A DNA stretch of 64,000 bases from Anolis sagrei (GCF_037176765.1 NC_090023.1:25741366-25805365); one strand, 5' to 3'. Shown: positions 12,760-23,692, counted from the stretch's first letter. Notes: generated by a model not told the origin, from the letters alone. Numbers and translations: made by a program.

Positions 12760-13030
12760 CAGGAGCCCCCGGTAGTACAGTGGATTAAACCCTTGTGGCA
12801 GTAGGACTAAAGACCGACAGGTCAGAGGTTCAAATTCAGGGAGAGCATAGATGAGTTCCTTCTATCAGTTCCAGCTCCCCATGTGGGGATATGAGAGAAG
12901 ATTCCCACAAGGATGATAAATCATCAAAACATCCGAGCGTCCCCTGGGCAACATCCTTGCAAACAGCCAATTCTCTCACACCAAAAGCGACTTCCAGTTT
13001 ATCAAGTTGCTCCTGACATTAAAAAAAATC
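12760..13030 (+). mobile_element. tRNA-derived SINE, family S1, full-length
   Basis: Begins GGAGCCCCCGGTAGTACAG with A/B-box-like text (GGTCAGAGGTTCAAATTC), then AACATCCTTGCAAACAGCC and ends in CTCCTGACATT plus an A run. Near-perfect flanks CTTTATTTGG (12750-12759) and CTATATTTGG (13031-13040) mark the target duplication. This is the common squamate SINE type. Confidence 0.85.
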
Positions 13031-13261
13031 CTATATTTGGATTTTAAACTGTTTAAACTGGAAATAAAATGTTTTGTTATTTTGAGATGATATATTCCCA
13101 TGGAGTGTTTTAGCATGGGCACATTTCTGAGCAAATCTATCCTCTGAACTGAAATAATCATAACCAAAATGCTAAAATTGCATAATCAAAATATGATATA
13201 CAATCTAAATTTCTAAAAGTGAAATAGTCTCATTTCAAATTTATATAATTCAGTAAAATGC

Positions 13262-13480
13262 CTTTATGTTAAACCACTCCTGCAGTCATATCCCATTGGT
13301 CTTCCTTTAATGTGTTTATTCCCCTTCTCACATAACTGATATGGCAGAGTACAGTAAATCAGATCAAGGCACACACATTCTTTGAGTTCTATATAGAGAG
13401 GCCGATAATTGGGAAATACTGATGTCAAAAGTTAGAACATGATTCAGCAAAATGTTTCCATATTCATTAATCAGCCTACA
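13262..13480 (-). repeat. VMO1-B 3' flank, homologous to VMO1-C 3' flank
   Basis: CCACTCCTGCAGTCATATC, TAAATCAGATCAA and GATTCAGCAAAATG match 33225-33400 downstream of VMO1-C. It continues at 14165-14255 (TTTTTATTTCCTTTCATCC, AATTCACATCAACA), which matches 33430-33520. The CR1 at 13487-14150 splits it, so that CR1 arrived after the B/C duplication. Confidence 0.7.
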
Positions 13481-13486
13481 TGACTT

Positions 13487-14150
13487 AGAATCATAGAGTT
13501 GGAAGAGAACTCATGGGCCATCCAGTCAAACCCCATACCAAGAAGCAGGAAAATCAGATTCAAAGCATCCCCAAAGTGGCCATTCAGTCTCTGTTACAAA
13601 GCCTCCAAAGAAGGAGCCTCCACCATATTTCGGGGCAGAGAGTTCTACTGCTGAACAACTCTCACAGTCAGGAAGTTCTTCCTAATATTCATGTGGAATC
13701 TTCTTTCCTATAGTTTGAAGCCATTGTTCCACATCCTAGTCCCCAGAGCATGAGAAAACAAACTTGCTCCCTTCTCCCTGTGACTTCCCCTCACATGGCT
13801 ATCATGTCTCCTCTCAGCCTTCTCTTCTGCAGGATCAATATGCCCAGTTCTTTCAGCTGTTCCTCATAGGGCTTGTCCTCAAGACCCTTGATAGTTTTAG
13901 TCACCCTCCCCTGGTCACATTCCAGCTTGTCAACAACTCCCTGGCAGTGTCCAGAATTGGACATAGTATTCCAGGTGTGGTCTGACCAAGGATCTAAGCA
14001 CTATACTCCTATTTATGCAGGCCAAAATCCCATTGGCTTTTTTAGCCACCACATCACATTGTCAGCTCATGTTTAACTTCTAGTCCACAAGGACTCCAAG
14101 ATCTTTTTCACATGTACTGGTGTCAAGCCAGGCGTGCCCCATTCTGTATC
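13487..14150 (-). mobile_element. CR1 LINE 3' fragment
   Basis: Antisense CR1: AGAATCATAGAGTTGGAAG at the 3' end, CTCCACCATATTTCGGGGC, CTTCTCTTCTGCAGG, and CACAAGGACTCCAAGATC near the inner end. It is much fresher than the copy at 6376-6905. Confidence 0.85.
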
Positions 14151-14257
14151 CTCATTTCCATAGATGTTTCTTTAATATTTTTATTTCCTTTCATCCCCAC
14201 ACATGTAGTGTAAAGTAATTCACATCAACAGAGATATGCGCTTAATAGTATTCAATG

Positions 14258-14950
14258 TTGTTGTATGCCTTCAAGTCTTTTTTATATATGGCGGCCATAA
14301 GGCAAACATATCAGGAGGTTTTCTTGGCAGGATTTGTTTATTTATTTCGTTATTTACTCATACATTTGTATCCCATTCTTCTCACACACACCCAAGGGGT
14401 GGGGGGCTCAGGGCAGCCTCACAATTGGCAACCATTAGATGAACAAACAAGTCAACTCAAGTTTAAAGAGGATATTCCATTGCCCTTCTCTGAGGCTGAG
14501 TGTGATTTGCTTAATGTTGCCCACTGGGTTTCCATGGTCAAACAGAATTTCACCCTCTGATCTCCAAAGACCTAATCTGTCACGGACTCTGTGTCCGGTG
14601 TGTTCAAGACACCATAACACCTCCATGTCATGAGTTCACGGCCAAGCTTAAGAAATGAAAACAGAGTGAAAACATCTCGAGCTCTGCATGAGAAAAAGCC
14701 TGATAAGACAAACTGGATCACACTGGAAGACCTGGAGACTATATGGAGGAATTTTGGGGATTTATGGGGTGGGGCTTTGGGGTTTTATTGAACTGAAAAA
14801 TTGCCCATATTTTCTTCATTTTGTTGTATAAGTAGTAACTGAGTATTAAAAAAAAAATTCTAAGATTTCCTTGTAAGTGACTCTAATAGCTAACTGCAAT
14901 CATCACATTATCCAACATTCAAACCACTACACCATGCTGGCTCTCACACT
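14258..14950 (-). mobile_element. tRNA-derived SINE, family S3, split by later inserts
   Basis: The 3' end in antisense (GTTGTTGTATGCCTTCAAG, GGTTTTCTTGGCAGG) and the tRNA-like head in antisense (AAACCACTACACCATGCTGG at about 14926) bracket two inserts. One is an L2-like antisense tail at about 14330-14420. The other, about 14570-14900, is unclassified and LTR-like, containing GTCACGGACTCTGTG. Confidence 0.6.
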
Positions 14951-15039
14951 ACTCAAGTAGTCCATAAAATATTTTAATTGCATTTCATCTACAGGGAACA
15001 TAAACAGAGAAGAGCAATTCAGATCAACACAGAAACATA

Positions 15040-15240
15040 GGTCATCCATACTATGTGTTTATACTGGTATTATTCCATGTAAACTACAATGGTTCCATCC
15101 TATGTAATGCTAGGGGGTTGTGGTATGTTCTGGAGTGCTCCGGTGAAGAATTCTAAATGTAGCTATCAAAACTATCAGTCCCAGAATTCCATAGGATAGA
15201 ACCATTGCAGTTAACACAGAGTAACGAAGTTATAAATTGG
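15040..15240. repeat. Short palindromic element, probably MITE
   Basis: AATGGTTCCATCCTATG on the left and CATAGGATAGAACCATT on the right form inverted arms around about 90 bp. No transposase. It lies just downstream of VMO1-B. Confidence 0.55.
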
Positions 15241-15356
15241 TAGAGTGGAATGGTCCCAAAGAGATATGTACACTTTACTGAAGTGAACACAAATGAATGC
15301 TTAACATTTCTGGTTAATTATTCATGGGAAAACTAACATGTCTTGGAAGAGAAGCG

Positions 15357-15403
15357 CTTCACATCATTAAGAAGAACAGCAGAAGAACTTCACATCATTA
15401 AGG
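15357..15403 (-). repeat. Local duplication across the VMO1-B stop codon
   Basis: CTTCACATCATTAAG occurs twice on the + strand (about 15358-15372 and 15389-15403), 31 bp apart. In gene sense the inner copy encodes the normal LNDVK text. The outer copy, read in another frame, supplies the TAA stop and a TGA after it. VMO1-B therefore ends CCSS, while A ends CCD and C ends CCR. Confidence 0.85.
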
Positions 15404-18400
15404 GCCGTGTCATCACCCTTCCCTTGGGGATTCTCCACCCTTGTCTGGATTCCACAGATGGAGTCATAAGGATAAGGACAGCGAGGGCTCCATGCGCCAA
15501 ACTGACCCCAGCCTTCTCCATGTCCAGTGAGTGGAGTCCCATCTTCACAGGTGAACTGGACATTGTTGGCTGCCGTATCATCACCTTTCCCTTGTTGTCC
15601 TTCCACTCTCATTGAGAAAGAGACCAGATTGCCTTGGGGACAATACTGAATTCCTGTCCAATCTCCCCACCTGCCAAAGAAAACAAATGACATTAACTTA
15701 TTCAAAATGTACCAGTTTTTATTGGTTACCAATAATTTTCTAGTCCAATTTCAAGGCGCTGGTGATAAAGTCCTAAGCAGTTTGGAAACTTGATACTTGA
15801 AAGATTATTGGCCTGCTTCAGGGCTATGAGCAATCCTCTGCAGGGTTACCAGTTCAGAATCTTTCAAGGCCCTAAAGGTTCTGTTCAAATCCTAAGACAA
15901 AAAGAAGTTTCTTGCTGATGTCATTGTGCGAGACGTCAATTACAAACAGTCCCCGAGTTCCAAACATCCAATTTACAAATGACTCATAGTTACAAACAAG
16001 AGTGAGAAAACAGGAAATGAGAGAAATCTACCCTTAGACAAGAGAAATTCATATAAGAGAAAATATTTTATCCTAAGCTTTCTGATCATCATTTTTCAAA
16101 CAATAATGCCAAAGGAAAGCAGAAGTGAAGCATAAGCAAACAAGCTGATAAATGCTCACGGTCCAACTTTAGACTCTATTAATGCTCCATTAGTGCAATG
16201 TAGGCGTATTCCGTTCAGGGCCGTGTCATCCCCTCGACCTTGGTGGCGTTCCACCTGATGGATGAAAAGATGAAGAGTGGATAAATCTAGAATTGCAACA
16301 CAGTTCATATTTGCCCATGTGCAAAAGTACTAATTTGGACTGGGGCCAAGCTAGCCATGTACAATCTCACTGGAATGCATGTTAAAATGTGAAAGAAGCT
16401 CTAGATTTGGCCTAAGTCTAATTTAGCACTTAGGGTCATGGATTTTAAAGACTATTCTTTTCATCTGCAATAAGAAAAGGTTGGACCCTCTGTGTTTGTG
16501 TCGAATTGTACCCAATGCCAAGTTCCTATGTTATGCCATGATTTGGAAATCCGAAGGTTATGCCTTCCATTGACTATCCTGGGAAATCTGAATGTAGCTA
16601 TCAATTTTGGCCTCTCTTTAATATTGGATAAAGTTGGCCGATGTTATAGGACTTAAGAAGAGTCTACACAGTCCAAATTTCAGTATAGGGATTTGTATGC
16701 TTTTATGTGGAGCCCCTGGTGGTGCAGTGGGTTAAAGCACTGAGCTGCTGAGCTTGTTGACCGAAAGGTCGCAGGTTCGATTCCGGAGAGCGCCGTGATC
16801 TTCCACTGTCAGCCCCAGCTTCTGCCAACCTAGCAGTTCGAAAACATGCAAATGTGAGTAGATGAATAGGTACTGCTCCAGCGGGAAGATAACAGCGCTC
16901 CATGCAGTCATGTTGGCCACATGACCTTGGAGGTGTCTACGGACAATGCTGGCTCTTCGGCTTAGAAATGGAGATGAGCACCACACCCCAGAGTCGGACA
17001 CGACTAGACTTAATGTCAGGGAAAACCTTTACCTATGCCTTTATGTATTTTCTAAAAAATGGAACTATATTTTTAAATGCTAAGAAAATTGGAGGAAATC
17101 TTCAGAAATGGTTTCCACTTCTGAGAACTCATTTCAGATATAGATATTCTTGTTTGTCCAAGCTTGCTAATTGCGACATTCACACCTAATGAGAAAATAC
17201 ATCAGCTTTACAGTCCATGCTGAATAATTTGTAGCATTTAGTCTCTCCAAAGACAAACTTCTACTCCCAGTGGTAGACATGCTGATCAGGCTCTTTCCTC
17301 CACCTAATAAAACACCTTTGAGGATTCTGTACCTTACAATCCTCGAAGCTCTTTGGGAGTTCTGGACTTTAGAGTCCTTGACCTTCAGGGCCCAACTGGG
17401 TCCATAACCTATGTCACAATGAAGATTAGTGTTTAGTCACAAACAGTCACTGAAGCTTTCCCCTTCTGACCAACCAAGGAGCAAACTCACACCTTTGTCT
17501 TTGCAGGTGACTTTATACATATATAGATATACAGAGTCCATGTACAGTGGCTGAAGACTGGAATACTTCTCCAGCCTTTTTTTCCTGATACTTCCAGATA
17601 ACTGGAGAGTTCTTACTTGAAGCAGGCTGGCTTTGTAGTCCATTTCCTCTTGATACTCTAACCAGCAATCTCCTCAAGACACAAGCCCCTCAGAACTCCA
17701 ACCTTCAGTAAACATCAACCTTCCAACTCCTCAACTAGGAGTAGCCTTTTGCTACTTTATTACCCCAGCAGTTATTTCACCTTGGCTGTAATTACGCCAT
17801 GCTAGCCAGGTGGTTTGACTCTTACTGTTTGCTGCCCTGATACTTACACTACTTGTTACCTACGAAATGATAAAAACTCTAGCAGAAGCTAAATCTTTCC
17901 AGTTCTTGTCTGACATTCTAACTGCTGTGTCCCAGTGCAACATGTGGAGTTGGCTTTTATTGTGTCTAACCAATTGGTCAACATCTCAAGTCTCATCAAG
18001 ATTCCCAAGGCAGAGTTTTTCTGAGCCTGGGTATTGCCCGAGGGAGTTTTGTTTTCCAATTGCCTGTTGACTTATGGCAACCCCATGAATGTCAAAAGGT
18101 TTTTGTTGTTTTGTTTTGTTGTTGTTGCAAGGACTACTCAGAGTTAGTTTTGCCAGCTCCTTCCTCTTAAATATAGCCTAGAGCACCTGGTATTCTTTGA
18201 CAAGAGTACCCCAGTACCAAAAGTGAGAACTGTGCCATTAAATTAAACTTTCCCAAACTGGTGCTCTCCAGATATTTGGGACAACAACACCCATTATGCC
18301 TGATTAACTCTCATGTTGGATGTGGTGGTTGAAGTAGTATTCTAAATTATCTGGAGGAACAAGAACAGTTTCTAAAAAGGAAAAGAAACTTACCTTCAAT

Positions 18401-18564
18401 GAGAAACCATTGGCATTGCCTTGGGGACAAAATTGAACATCGCCCCAATTACCCCAAGGGCCTCCATTTGGCACTGCAATTATAGAATTATAGTCTCGGG
18501 CTTCAGCATTCCAGAGGCAACAAGAAAGGATGAGGAAAAGCAGGACACTGCTAGAGAGGTCCAT
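15367..18564 (-). CDS. VMO1: VMO1-B, vitelline membrane outer layer 1-like secreted protein
   Basis: Exons 18394-18564, 16160-16254 and 15367-15670 give 189 codons plus TAA, with GT/AG borders and phases identical to VMO1-A. The signal peptide is [18 protein letters not shown] with cleavage probably after AEA. All three repeats keep GDDT turns (GRGDDT, GKGDDT, GKGDDT), and eight cysteines sit at 46, 77, 99, 130, 153, 161, 186 and 187. The loop between C153 and C161 is two residues longer (PYPYDSI). An RGD tripeptide is at 64-66. The stop arises from a local duplication. It runs convergently toward VMO1-A and in tandem with VMO1-C. The likely role is a secreted egg-coat or mucosal protein, as known for the family. 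The TATA box lies 61 bp upstream of the ATG. Its AP-1-like site is decayed, so expression may differ from A and C. Confidence 0.88.
15945..16060. mobile_element. Fragment of TA-flanked element (family of 55626-56004)
   Basis: AATTACAAACAGTCCCCGAG and CAAACATCCAATTTACAAA match the left end of the element at 55626-56004, and AGAGAAATCTACCCTTAG matches its inside. The right end is lost. It lies in VMO1-B intron 2. Confidence 0.65.
16709..17033 (+). mobile_element. tRNA-derived SINE, family S2, in VMO1-B intron 1
   Basis: Starts GGAGCCCCTGGTGGTGCAG, has a B-box-like GGTCGCAGGTTCGATTCC, then CACATGACCTTGGAGGTG and ends GACTTAATGTCAGGG. Target duplication TATGCTTTTATGT (16696-16708) and TATGCCTTTATGT (17034-17046). 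The rest of intron 1 (17047-18393) has an S3-like remnant near 18070-18200 and a MITE-like piece near 18250. Confidence 0.85.
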
Positions 18565-18625
18565 TGTACCAAACACTTTGAGTCTAAATGCACAAACCTA
18601 ACTGAAAAAGCAACAGCCTTGGGAA

Positions 18626-18690
18626 TTTATAGCCCATGTATTTGAACTAGCTCACATCTGCAAACCAGGAAATTCTGTAAGAACATGGTG
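18626..18690 (-). promoter_or_regulatory. VMO1-B core promoter
   Basis: TATAAA (complement of 18626-18631) stands at the same distance from the ATG as in VMO1-A. Upstream blocks match A and C (GGGCTATAAATT, AATTTCCTGGTTTGC). Where A and C have TGAGTCA, B reads TGAGCTA, so the AP-1-like motif is lost. Confidence 0.65.
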
Positions 18691-19870
18691 AAAACTAAAC
18701 AGATAGACATACCCTTAAAAGACATTGTTGCTGGGAATTTGGACTGGAATTGATCCAAAGTAAACCTATGTAGCAACCATGGATTTTTCTCTTTCCTGCA
18801 GAGTTTTCTGGGAACCAAGCATATGCCAGTAAATATGGAAAACACAAGAATGGCTATCAGATTTGGGGGGGGGGGGTCAATTTATATCCCCATACAAAGA
18901 AAGGGGAATGCTAAAGAATGCTCTAACTTTCATACAGTGCCACTTATATCACATGCCAGTAAGGTAATGCTCAATATCCTGCAAGGTAGACTCCAGAAAT
19001 TCATGGAGCAAGAGTTGCCAGATGCAAAAGCTGAGTTCAGAAAAGGCAGAGAAATGAGAAACCAAATTACCAGTATCTGCTGGATAATGAAAGAAGGTAG
19101 GGAGTTTCAGAAAAACATATATTTCCATTGTATTGACTATTCTAAAGCCTTTGACTGTGTGGATCATAATCAATTGTGGCAAGATCTTGGTAGTATGGGG
19201 ATACCAAGTCACCTTGTCAGTCTCACGAGGAATCTGTATAACGACCAAGTAGCAACAGTAAGAACTGACCATGGAACAACAGAGTGGTCCAAGATTGAGA
19301 AAGAAGTAGGGCAGGACTGTATACTCTCACCCTACCCATTCAACTTGTATGCAGAACACATCATGCAATGTGTGGGGCTTGATTAATCCAAGGCTGGAGT
19401 TAAAATTGCTGGAAGAAATATTAACAACCTTAGATATGCAGATGACACCACTTTGATGGCCAAAAGCAAGGAGAAGCTGAGGAGACTTATAACCAAGGTG
19501 AAAGAAGAAAGTGCAAAAGCTGGGTTGCAGTTAAACATACTCCCCCCCCCCCCCCCACCGCCAAGTTTATGGCAACCCGACTGGGGAAAAGAGGGAGAAA
19601 ACATTGAGGCAGTGACAGACTTTGTATTTCTAGGTGCAAAGATTACTGCAGTCACAGATTGCAGCCAGGAAATCAGAAGATGTTTACTTCTTGGGAGGAG
19701 AGCAATGACCAATCTCAATGAAATAGTGAAGAGTAGAGAAACTGGCAACGAAGGTATCCCCCCCGCCCCCCCGCAGTAACTTATGGATGCGAGAGCAGGA
19801 CCATAAGGAAGGCTGAGCGAAGGAAGATAGACTCTTTTGAACTGTGGTAGTGAAGGAAAATTCTGAGAGT

Positions 19871-20409
19871 TAGGCTTGGGCGGTTTCGTTCGTTAATTTC
19901 GTAATTTGTTATTAATTCATATTTAAATTAGCTTACGATCCAATATTGAGCCATGCAGGAATAGTGTGAGGAGTAAATTAGATTCGAAACAATTTTTTCA
20001 ATTTATTTCGTAATTATTTTGTTATTATTTCGAAATTATTTCGAAATTATTTCAAAATTATTTCAAAATTATTTTGTAATTATTTCAAAATTATTTCGTA
20101 ATTATTTTGTAATTATTTTCGCATGTCTGGTGCAAGTTTTATAGTTGTTGTTTGTTTTATCACACCAACAGTCAACAACAGAGGGAGAGGGAAGCTTCAG
20201 AAGTTCCCCCTGTCCCATTTGGAGGTTTTTTTAGCATATTGCGCAATCGCGTCCGCCATTAACGAATCGATTCGTAATTATATGAAATTTCGTAAATTTC
20301 GAAATTTTTAAAAGGAAAATTTCGGAATTCTTTAAAAAAACAAAATGCAATGGACCCCTAAAAACAAAACGAGTTTAGAAACAAATTTTTCCGTTGTTAC
20401 CCAGGCCTA
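19871..20409. mobile_element. hAT-like MITE inside BovB
   Basis: Exact 8-bp target duplication CTGAGAGT (19863-19870 and 20410-20417) restores the BovB reading. The ends are TAGGCTTGGGCGG and CCGTTGTTACCCAGGCCTA. Its centre is built from about ten TTATTTCGAAA-type units. No transposase. Confidence 0.88.
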
Positions 20410-20513
20410 CTGAGAGTGCCTTGGACCGCAAGAAGATCCATCCAGTCCATATTCCAGGAAATAATGCCTGATTGCTCATTGGAGGAAAGGATATTAGAGG
20501 CAAAGATGAAGTA

Positions 20514-21270
20514 CCGTATATTTCGGTATATAAGACGATTGGGCATATAAGATGACCCCCAACTTTTCCAGTTAAAATATAGAGTTTGTGATATACTCGC
20601 CGTATAAGACTACCCCTCTTCCAACACACACCAAATAAAAAAATTAAAAGCATGAGATTTGATTTCAATATAGTAATTTTCCTATTCCTGTACCTCCTTC
20701 TCTGCCTCTCAGATCTCGCACATGCGCACCTGCACCGTTTCACTGCAGTCGTCAGGAGCGAGATCTGAGAGGCAGAGGAGGAGGTACAGTAAGAGGATAC
20801 AAGGGTGGGCCAGACAGGTAAAAGAGTTGTGTTTTTCTGGGCCCAGAACCACTCTATCTCTTTTCTCCATACCCCGGGCGCCCTGGACACCTGCAGCTTG
20901 CTCCGCCCTTCACTTACACCTTCCTGGTGAGGCACCCCTTCTCCTCACTATCAGGACCACATTAAGTCCACAAATCCTGATGAATGGATTTTCTTCTACT
21001 ATACTTGTACAGTGTTGCCCTTAATGCTTTCATACAGTCACTGCATACGGCAGGGACGTGGCCACTGCCATTTTTGAGCTCCCCCCTCAATATGCAGCAA
21101 CCACAGATTCTCCAATCCAGATTGGAAGTTTCAGCACCCGCTCTATAAGACGACTCCCAGCGTATAAGACTACTCCTGAATATAAGACAACTCCCGTGTA
21201 TAAGACAACCCCTGACTTTTGAGAAGATTTTCTCAGGTTAAAAAGTAGTCTTATATGCCAGAATATACCG
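20514..21270. mobile_element. TA-flanked MITE with TATAAGAC motifs inside BovB
   Basis: The ends CCGTATATTTCGGTATATAAG and CTTATATGCCAGAATATACCG are inverted repeats bounded by TA on both sides, and BovB GAAGTA/CTTTGG text resumes after it. Inside are repeated GTATAAGAC motifs and an inner hairpin (about 20689-20717 with 20759-20788, CTGCCTCTCAGATCTCG). TA duplication suggests Tc1/mariner-type transposition. Confidence 0.8.
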
Positions 21271-21499
21271 TACTTTGGCCATATATTGAGAAGACACAAA
21301 AGCTTGGAGAAGACAATGATGCTGGGGAAATTGGAAGGAAAAAGGAAGAGGGGCTGACCAAGGGCAAGATGAATGGTTGTTGTCCTTGACTTTGAAGTAG
21401 CTGGGGTTTGCCACAGCCAACAGGGAGCTCTGGCGTGGGCTGGTCCATGAGGTCACAAAGAGTTGGAAGCAACTGAACAAATAAAGAATAACAAAGCAT

Positions 21500-21693
21500 T
21501 TTCATTTGTGTCCCTTAAAATGAATTGTTATAATGAGACTTTCAATGTTTCAAATGATGGAGCAAGAATCCTCATGTTCGGCTAGGAAGACAGTCAAGTA
21601 ATAAACCAATTAACACAATATAAGGGACTCAAGGAAGTGAAACTTGTTTTAAGGAAATACCAATAAGAAAGGGGAAATCCAAACTATGTCTTA
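21500..21693 (-). promoter_or_regulatory. Conserved distal 5' flank of VMO1-B
   Basis: Matches 41650-41850 (VMO1-C) in the same orientation and 5200-5400 (VMO1-A) inverted: TTTTCATTTGTGTCCC, AAATGATGGAGCAAGAATC, ATATAAGGGACTCA. It was pushed about 2.7 kb away from the promoter by the BovB insertion. The flank resumes at 22197 after an L1. Confidence 0.65.
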
Positions 21694-22184
21694 ACTAAGG
21701 ATTGGAGAGATATAATTAGGAGGTTATATCCAAATGGCCAAACTGACAAATAGCAGCAGAGGAGGAAATAATGAAGAATTTGTTAAAAAATGGAGGTTGG
21801 CAATTGGATATCTCGAAAAGAAGACAAAAGTAGATTTGAAGATCGCCATAGTGATCTAGATTTAGTGAAAGAAAACATGTGGGTAGTGGGTTAGTTATGT
21901 GATCCATACGGAGTGGTGTCAGAGGTCGTGGGGGTTGGGTTCCCGGGTGTGGGGTTAGAGGGACAATAAATGTTAAGGTGTAATAACTGTACAGTCAAAG
22001 TTGATTTTTCATGTTTAACGAGCACTGACTGTAAACCATTCTGTAAACTTGCATACTCTTTTGTCTATCTTTTTTTCCCTTCTTTTCTGTTTTTTTTTGG
22101 GGGGGGGTTGGGGGGTTCCTCTGGTATCGGTTTTGTTTTCTGTATTCACCATAAACTAATAAAAATTATTTTAAAAATAAAAAA
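21694..22184 (+). mobile_element. L1 LINE, short 5'-truncated copy with target duplication
   Basis: Only the ORF2 end and 3' UTR are present, ending in AATAAAAATTATTTTAAAAA. A 12-bp target duplication AACTATGTCTTA is perfect at 21682-21693 and 22185-22196. A G-run and pyrimidine tract lie at 22070-22120. The exact duplication suggests a fairly recent insertion. Confidence 0.85.
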
Positions 22185-22196
22185 AACTATGTCTTA

Positions 22197-22300
22197 TATG
22201 CAATAAGACAAAAATGTATAGAACTCAAAAGTCTCAGGTGCTAGGGGTTCTCAATTTGTCCTTGTGCTTTGAGCCTTTATTGTACAAAGGCCTCTTAGCA
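22197..22300 (+). repeat. Repeat block shared with 2266 and 43755, possible LTR fossil
   Basis: AAGACAAAAATGTATAGAAC, AAAGTCTCAGGTGCTAGG and CTTGTGCTTTGAGCC match 43755-43960 almost throughout. Broken; no coding part. Confidence 0.45.
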
Positions 22301-22334
22301 TAGTGGAGGACAAGACTGGATTTAGATGTGATAA

Positions 22335-22555
22335 GGCCCCAAACTAATTAGCCAGAGTGGTTTGACTGTTGAACTTGGGTTCAAGAAGTCCAGGGTTTCA
22401 ATTCTTACTAGGCCATGAAAACCCAATGTGTGGCCTTGGGCAAGTCACATAGCTTGCCAAGAAAACTATGATATAATCCTATGACCTTTGGGTCATTATG
22501 TTGAGAAAGACTTGAAGGCACGCAGCAGCAGCAGCAACAGCAACCCAACCTTATT
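22335..22555 (+). mobile_element. tRNA-derived SINE, family S3
   Basis: GCCAGAGTGGTTTGACTG, GGCCATGAAAACCCAATG, GGGCAAGTCACATAGC and GACTTGAAGGCACGCAGC follow the S3 order, with a decayed 5' head and a CAGCAG/CAACAG-type tail. Confidence 0.75.
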
Positions 22556-22559
22556 TCAA

Positions 22560-22990
22560 GTGTTAGTGGCCCCATGTTGTTGTTTATTCGTTCAGTCACT
22601 TCTGACTCTTGGTATCCTCATGGACCAGCCCACACCAGAGCTCTCTGTTGGCCACCGCCACCCCCAGCTCCTTCAAGATCAAGCCAGTCACTTCAAGGAT
22701 ACCATCCATCTTACCCATGGCCAGCCCCTCTTCCTTTTTCCTTCCATTTTCCCCAGCATCATTCTCTTCTCCAAATTTTCCTGTCTTCTCATTATGTGGC
22801 CAAAGTACTTCATCTTTGCTTCTAATATCCTTCCCTCCAGTGAGCAGCCAGGCATTATTTCCTGGACTGGTTTGATCTTCTTGGGGTCCAAGGCACTCTC
22901 AGAATTTTCCTCCAGCACCACAGCTCAAAAGTAGCTATCTTCTTTCGCTCAGCCTTCTTTACGGTCCAGCTCTCGCATCCATAGGTTACT
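22560..22990 (-). mobile_element. BovB (RTE) LINE 3' end
   Basis: Antisense to BovB: the complement encodes PGCSLEGRILEAKMKYFGHI and MRRQENLEKRMMLGKMEG, and the + strand starts with GTTGTTGTTTATTCG, the reverse of the tail. Only the last about 430 bp remain. Confidence 0.85.
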
Positions 22991-23499
22991 GTTGGGAGAC
23001 CCAAAGCAACTCAGAATAGGAGTTTAAAAACATTTTTAAATGATTAAAACAAAAGTTAAATAATCAATAAAGCAATTTTAATGGCTGGAACCGTGTATAG
23101 GAATTATATATTTGTAGGTGGTATTTACATTGTGGGAATTAGAATTGAGATGTTTTGTAAATCCAGTAGAATGCACTTTAAAACTTCAAACAGGCTTCAA
23201 GAAAGCAAGTTGTGGAAGCAAGTTACGTGTGTCAATCTGTCCGGCATAAAGAAAGCCAGGAATTGGAGCCAGGATCCCAGGGAATCTTGGTTGCTGAGTT
23301 CTTAAACAGTTCTTGGGTGGTACATCTGATGGACACATTTTAGCAAGCAGACCTGCCTAGAAGAAAACTGAAATTATACTCATCAAGATAGCTGGTGACT
23401 CTCAGTGTCAAGGTAAATGTTGAAATTTAGGGAAAATTCTTATCTGTTTTTAGAGAACTGTGGTATTGGGTGTCAGTAAATAGTACAGGGAAATGGAAG
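22991..23499. other. No recognised feature
   Basis: AT-rich sequence between two BovB pieces. No gene or clear repeat is seen. Confidence 0.45.
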
Positions 23500-23692
23500 G
23501 GAAAATGGGGGAAATGGAAGGAGAGAAGGAAGAGGGGTGACCAAGGACAAGATGGATGGTATCCTTGAAGTGACTGGCTTGACCTTGAAGGAACTGGGGG
23601 TGGCCACGGCCGACAGGGAGCTCTGGCGTGGGCTGGTCCATGAGGTCACAAAGAGTCAGAAGCGACTGAACGAATAAACAACAACAACAAAT
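23500..23692 (+). mobile_element. BovB (RTE) LINE 3' end, short
   Basis: AGCTCTGGCGTGGGCTGGTC, CATGAGGTCACAAAGAGTC and ACTGAACGAATAAACAAC are the BovB 3' terminus with an ACAACAACAA tail. Confidence 0.85.

Larger units (their letters stand above)
18805..21496 (+). mobile_element. BovB (RTE) LINE copy, 5'-truncated and interrupted twice
   Basis: The reverse transcriptase reads QRKGNAKECSNFHTV, FRKGREMRNQITSI, IDYSKAFDCVDHNQLW, LRYADDTTLMA and DFVFLGAKIT. It continues after inserts at 19871-20409 and 20514-21270 to ESWLV-type 3' text and GAACAAATAAAGAATAACAAAG. These are BovB hallmarks as remembered from ruminant and squamate copies. Stops and shifts are present, for example a stop at 19383-19385. 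The two DNA elements inside it are younger than the BovB insertion. It sits about 110 bp beyond the VMO1-B promoter block and splits the upstream flank. Confidence 0.88.

Noticed and set aside
12760-13030. tRNA gene
   Set aside because: A- and B-box-like text belongs to a SINE head; no cloverleaf anticodon arm is kept and target duplications mark retroposition.
18304-18393. Longer VMO1-B first exon running past 18394
   Set aside because: A clear GTAAGT donor at 18388-18393 and identical 57-codon first exons in A and C show that translation past it is intron read-through.
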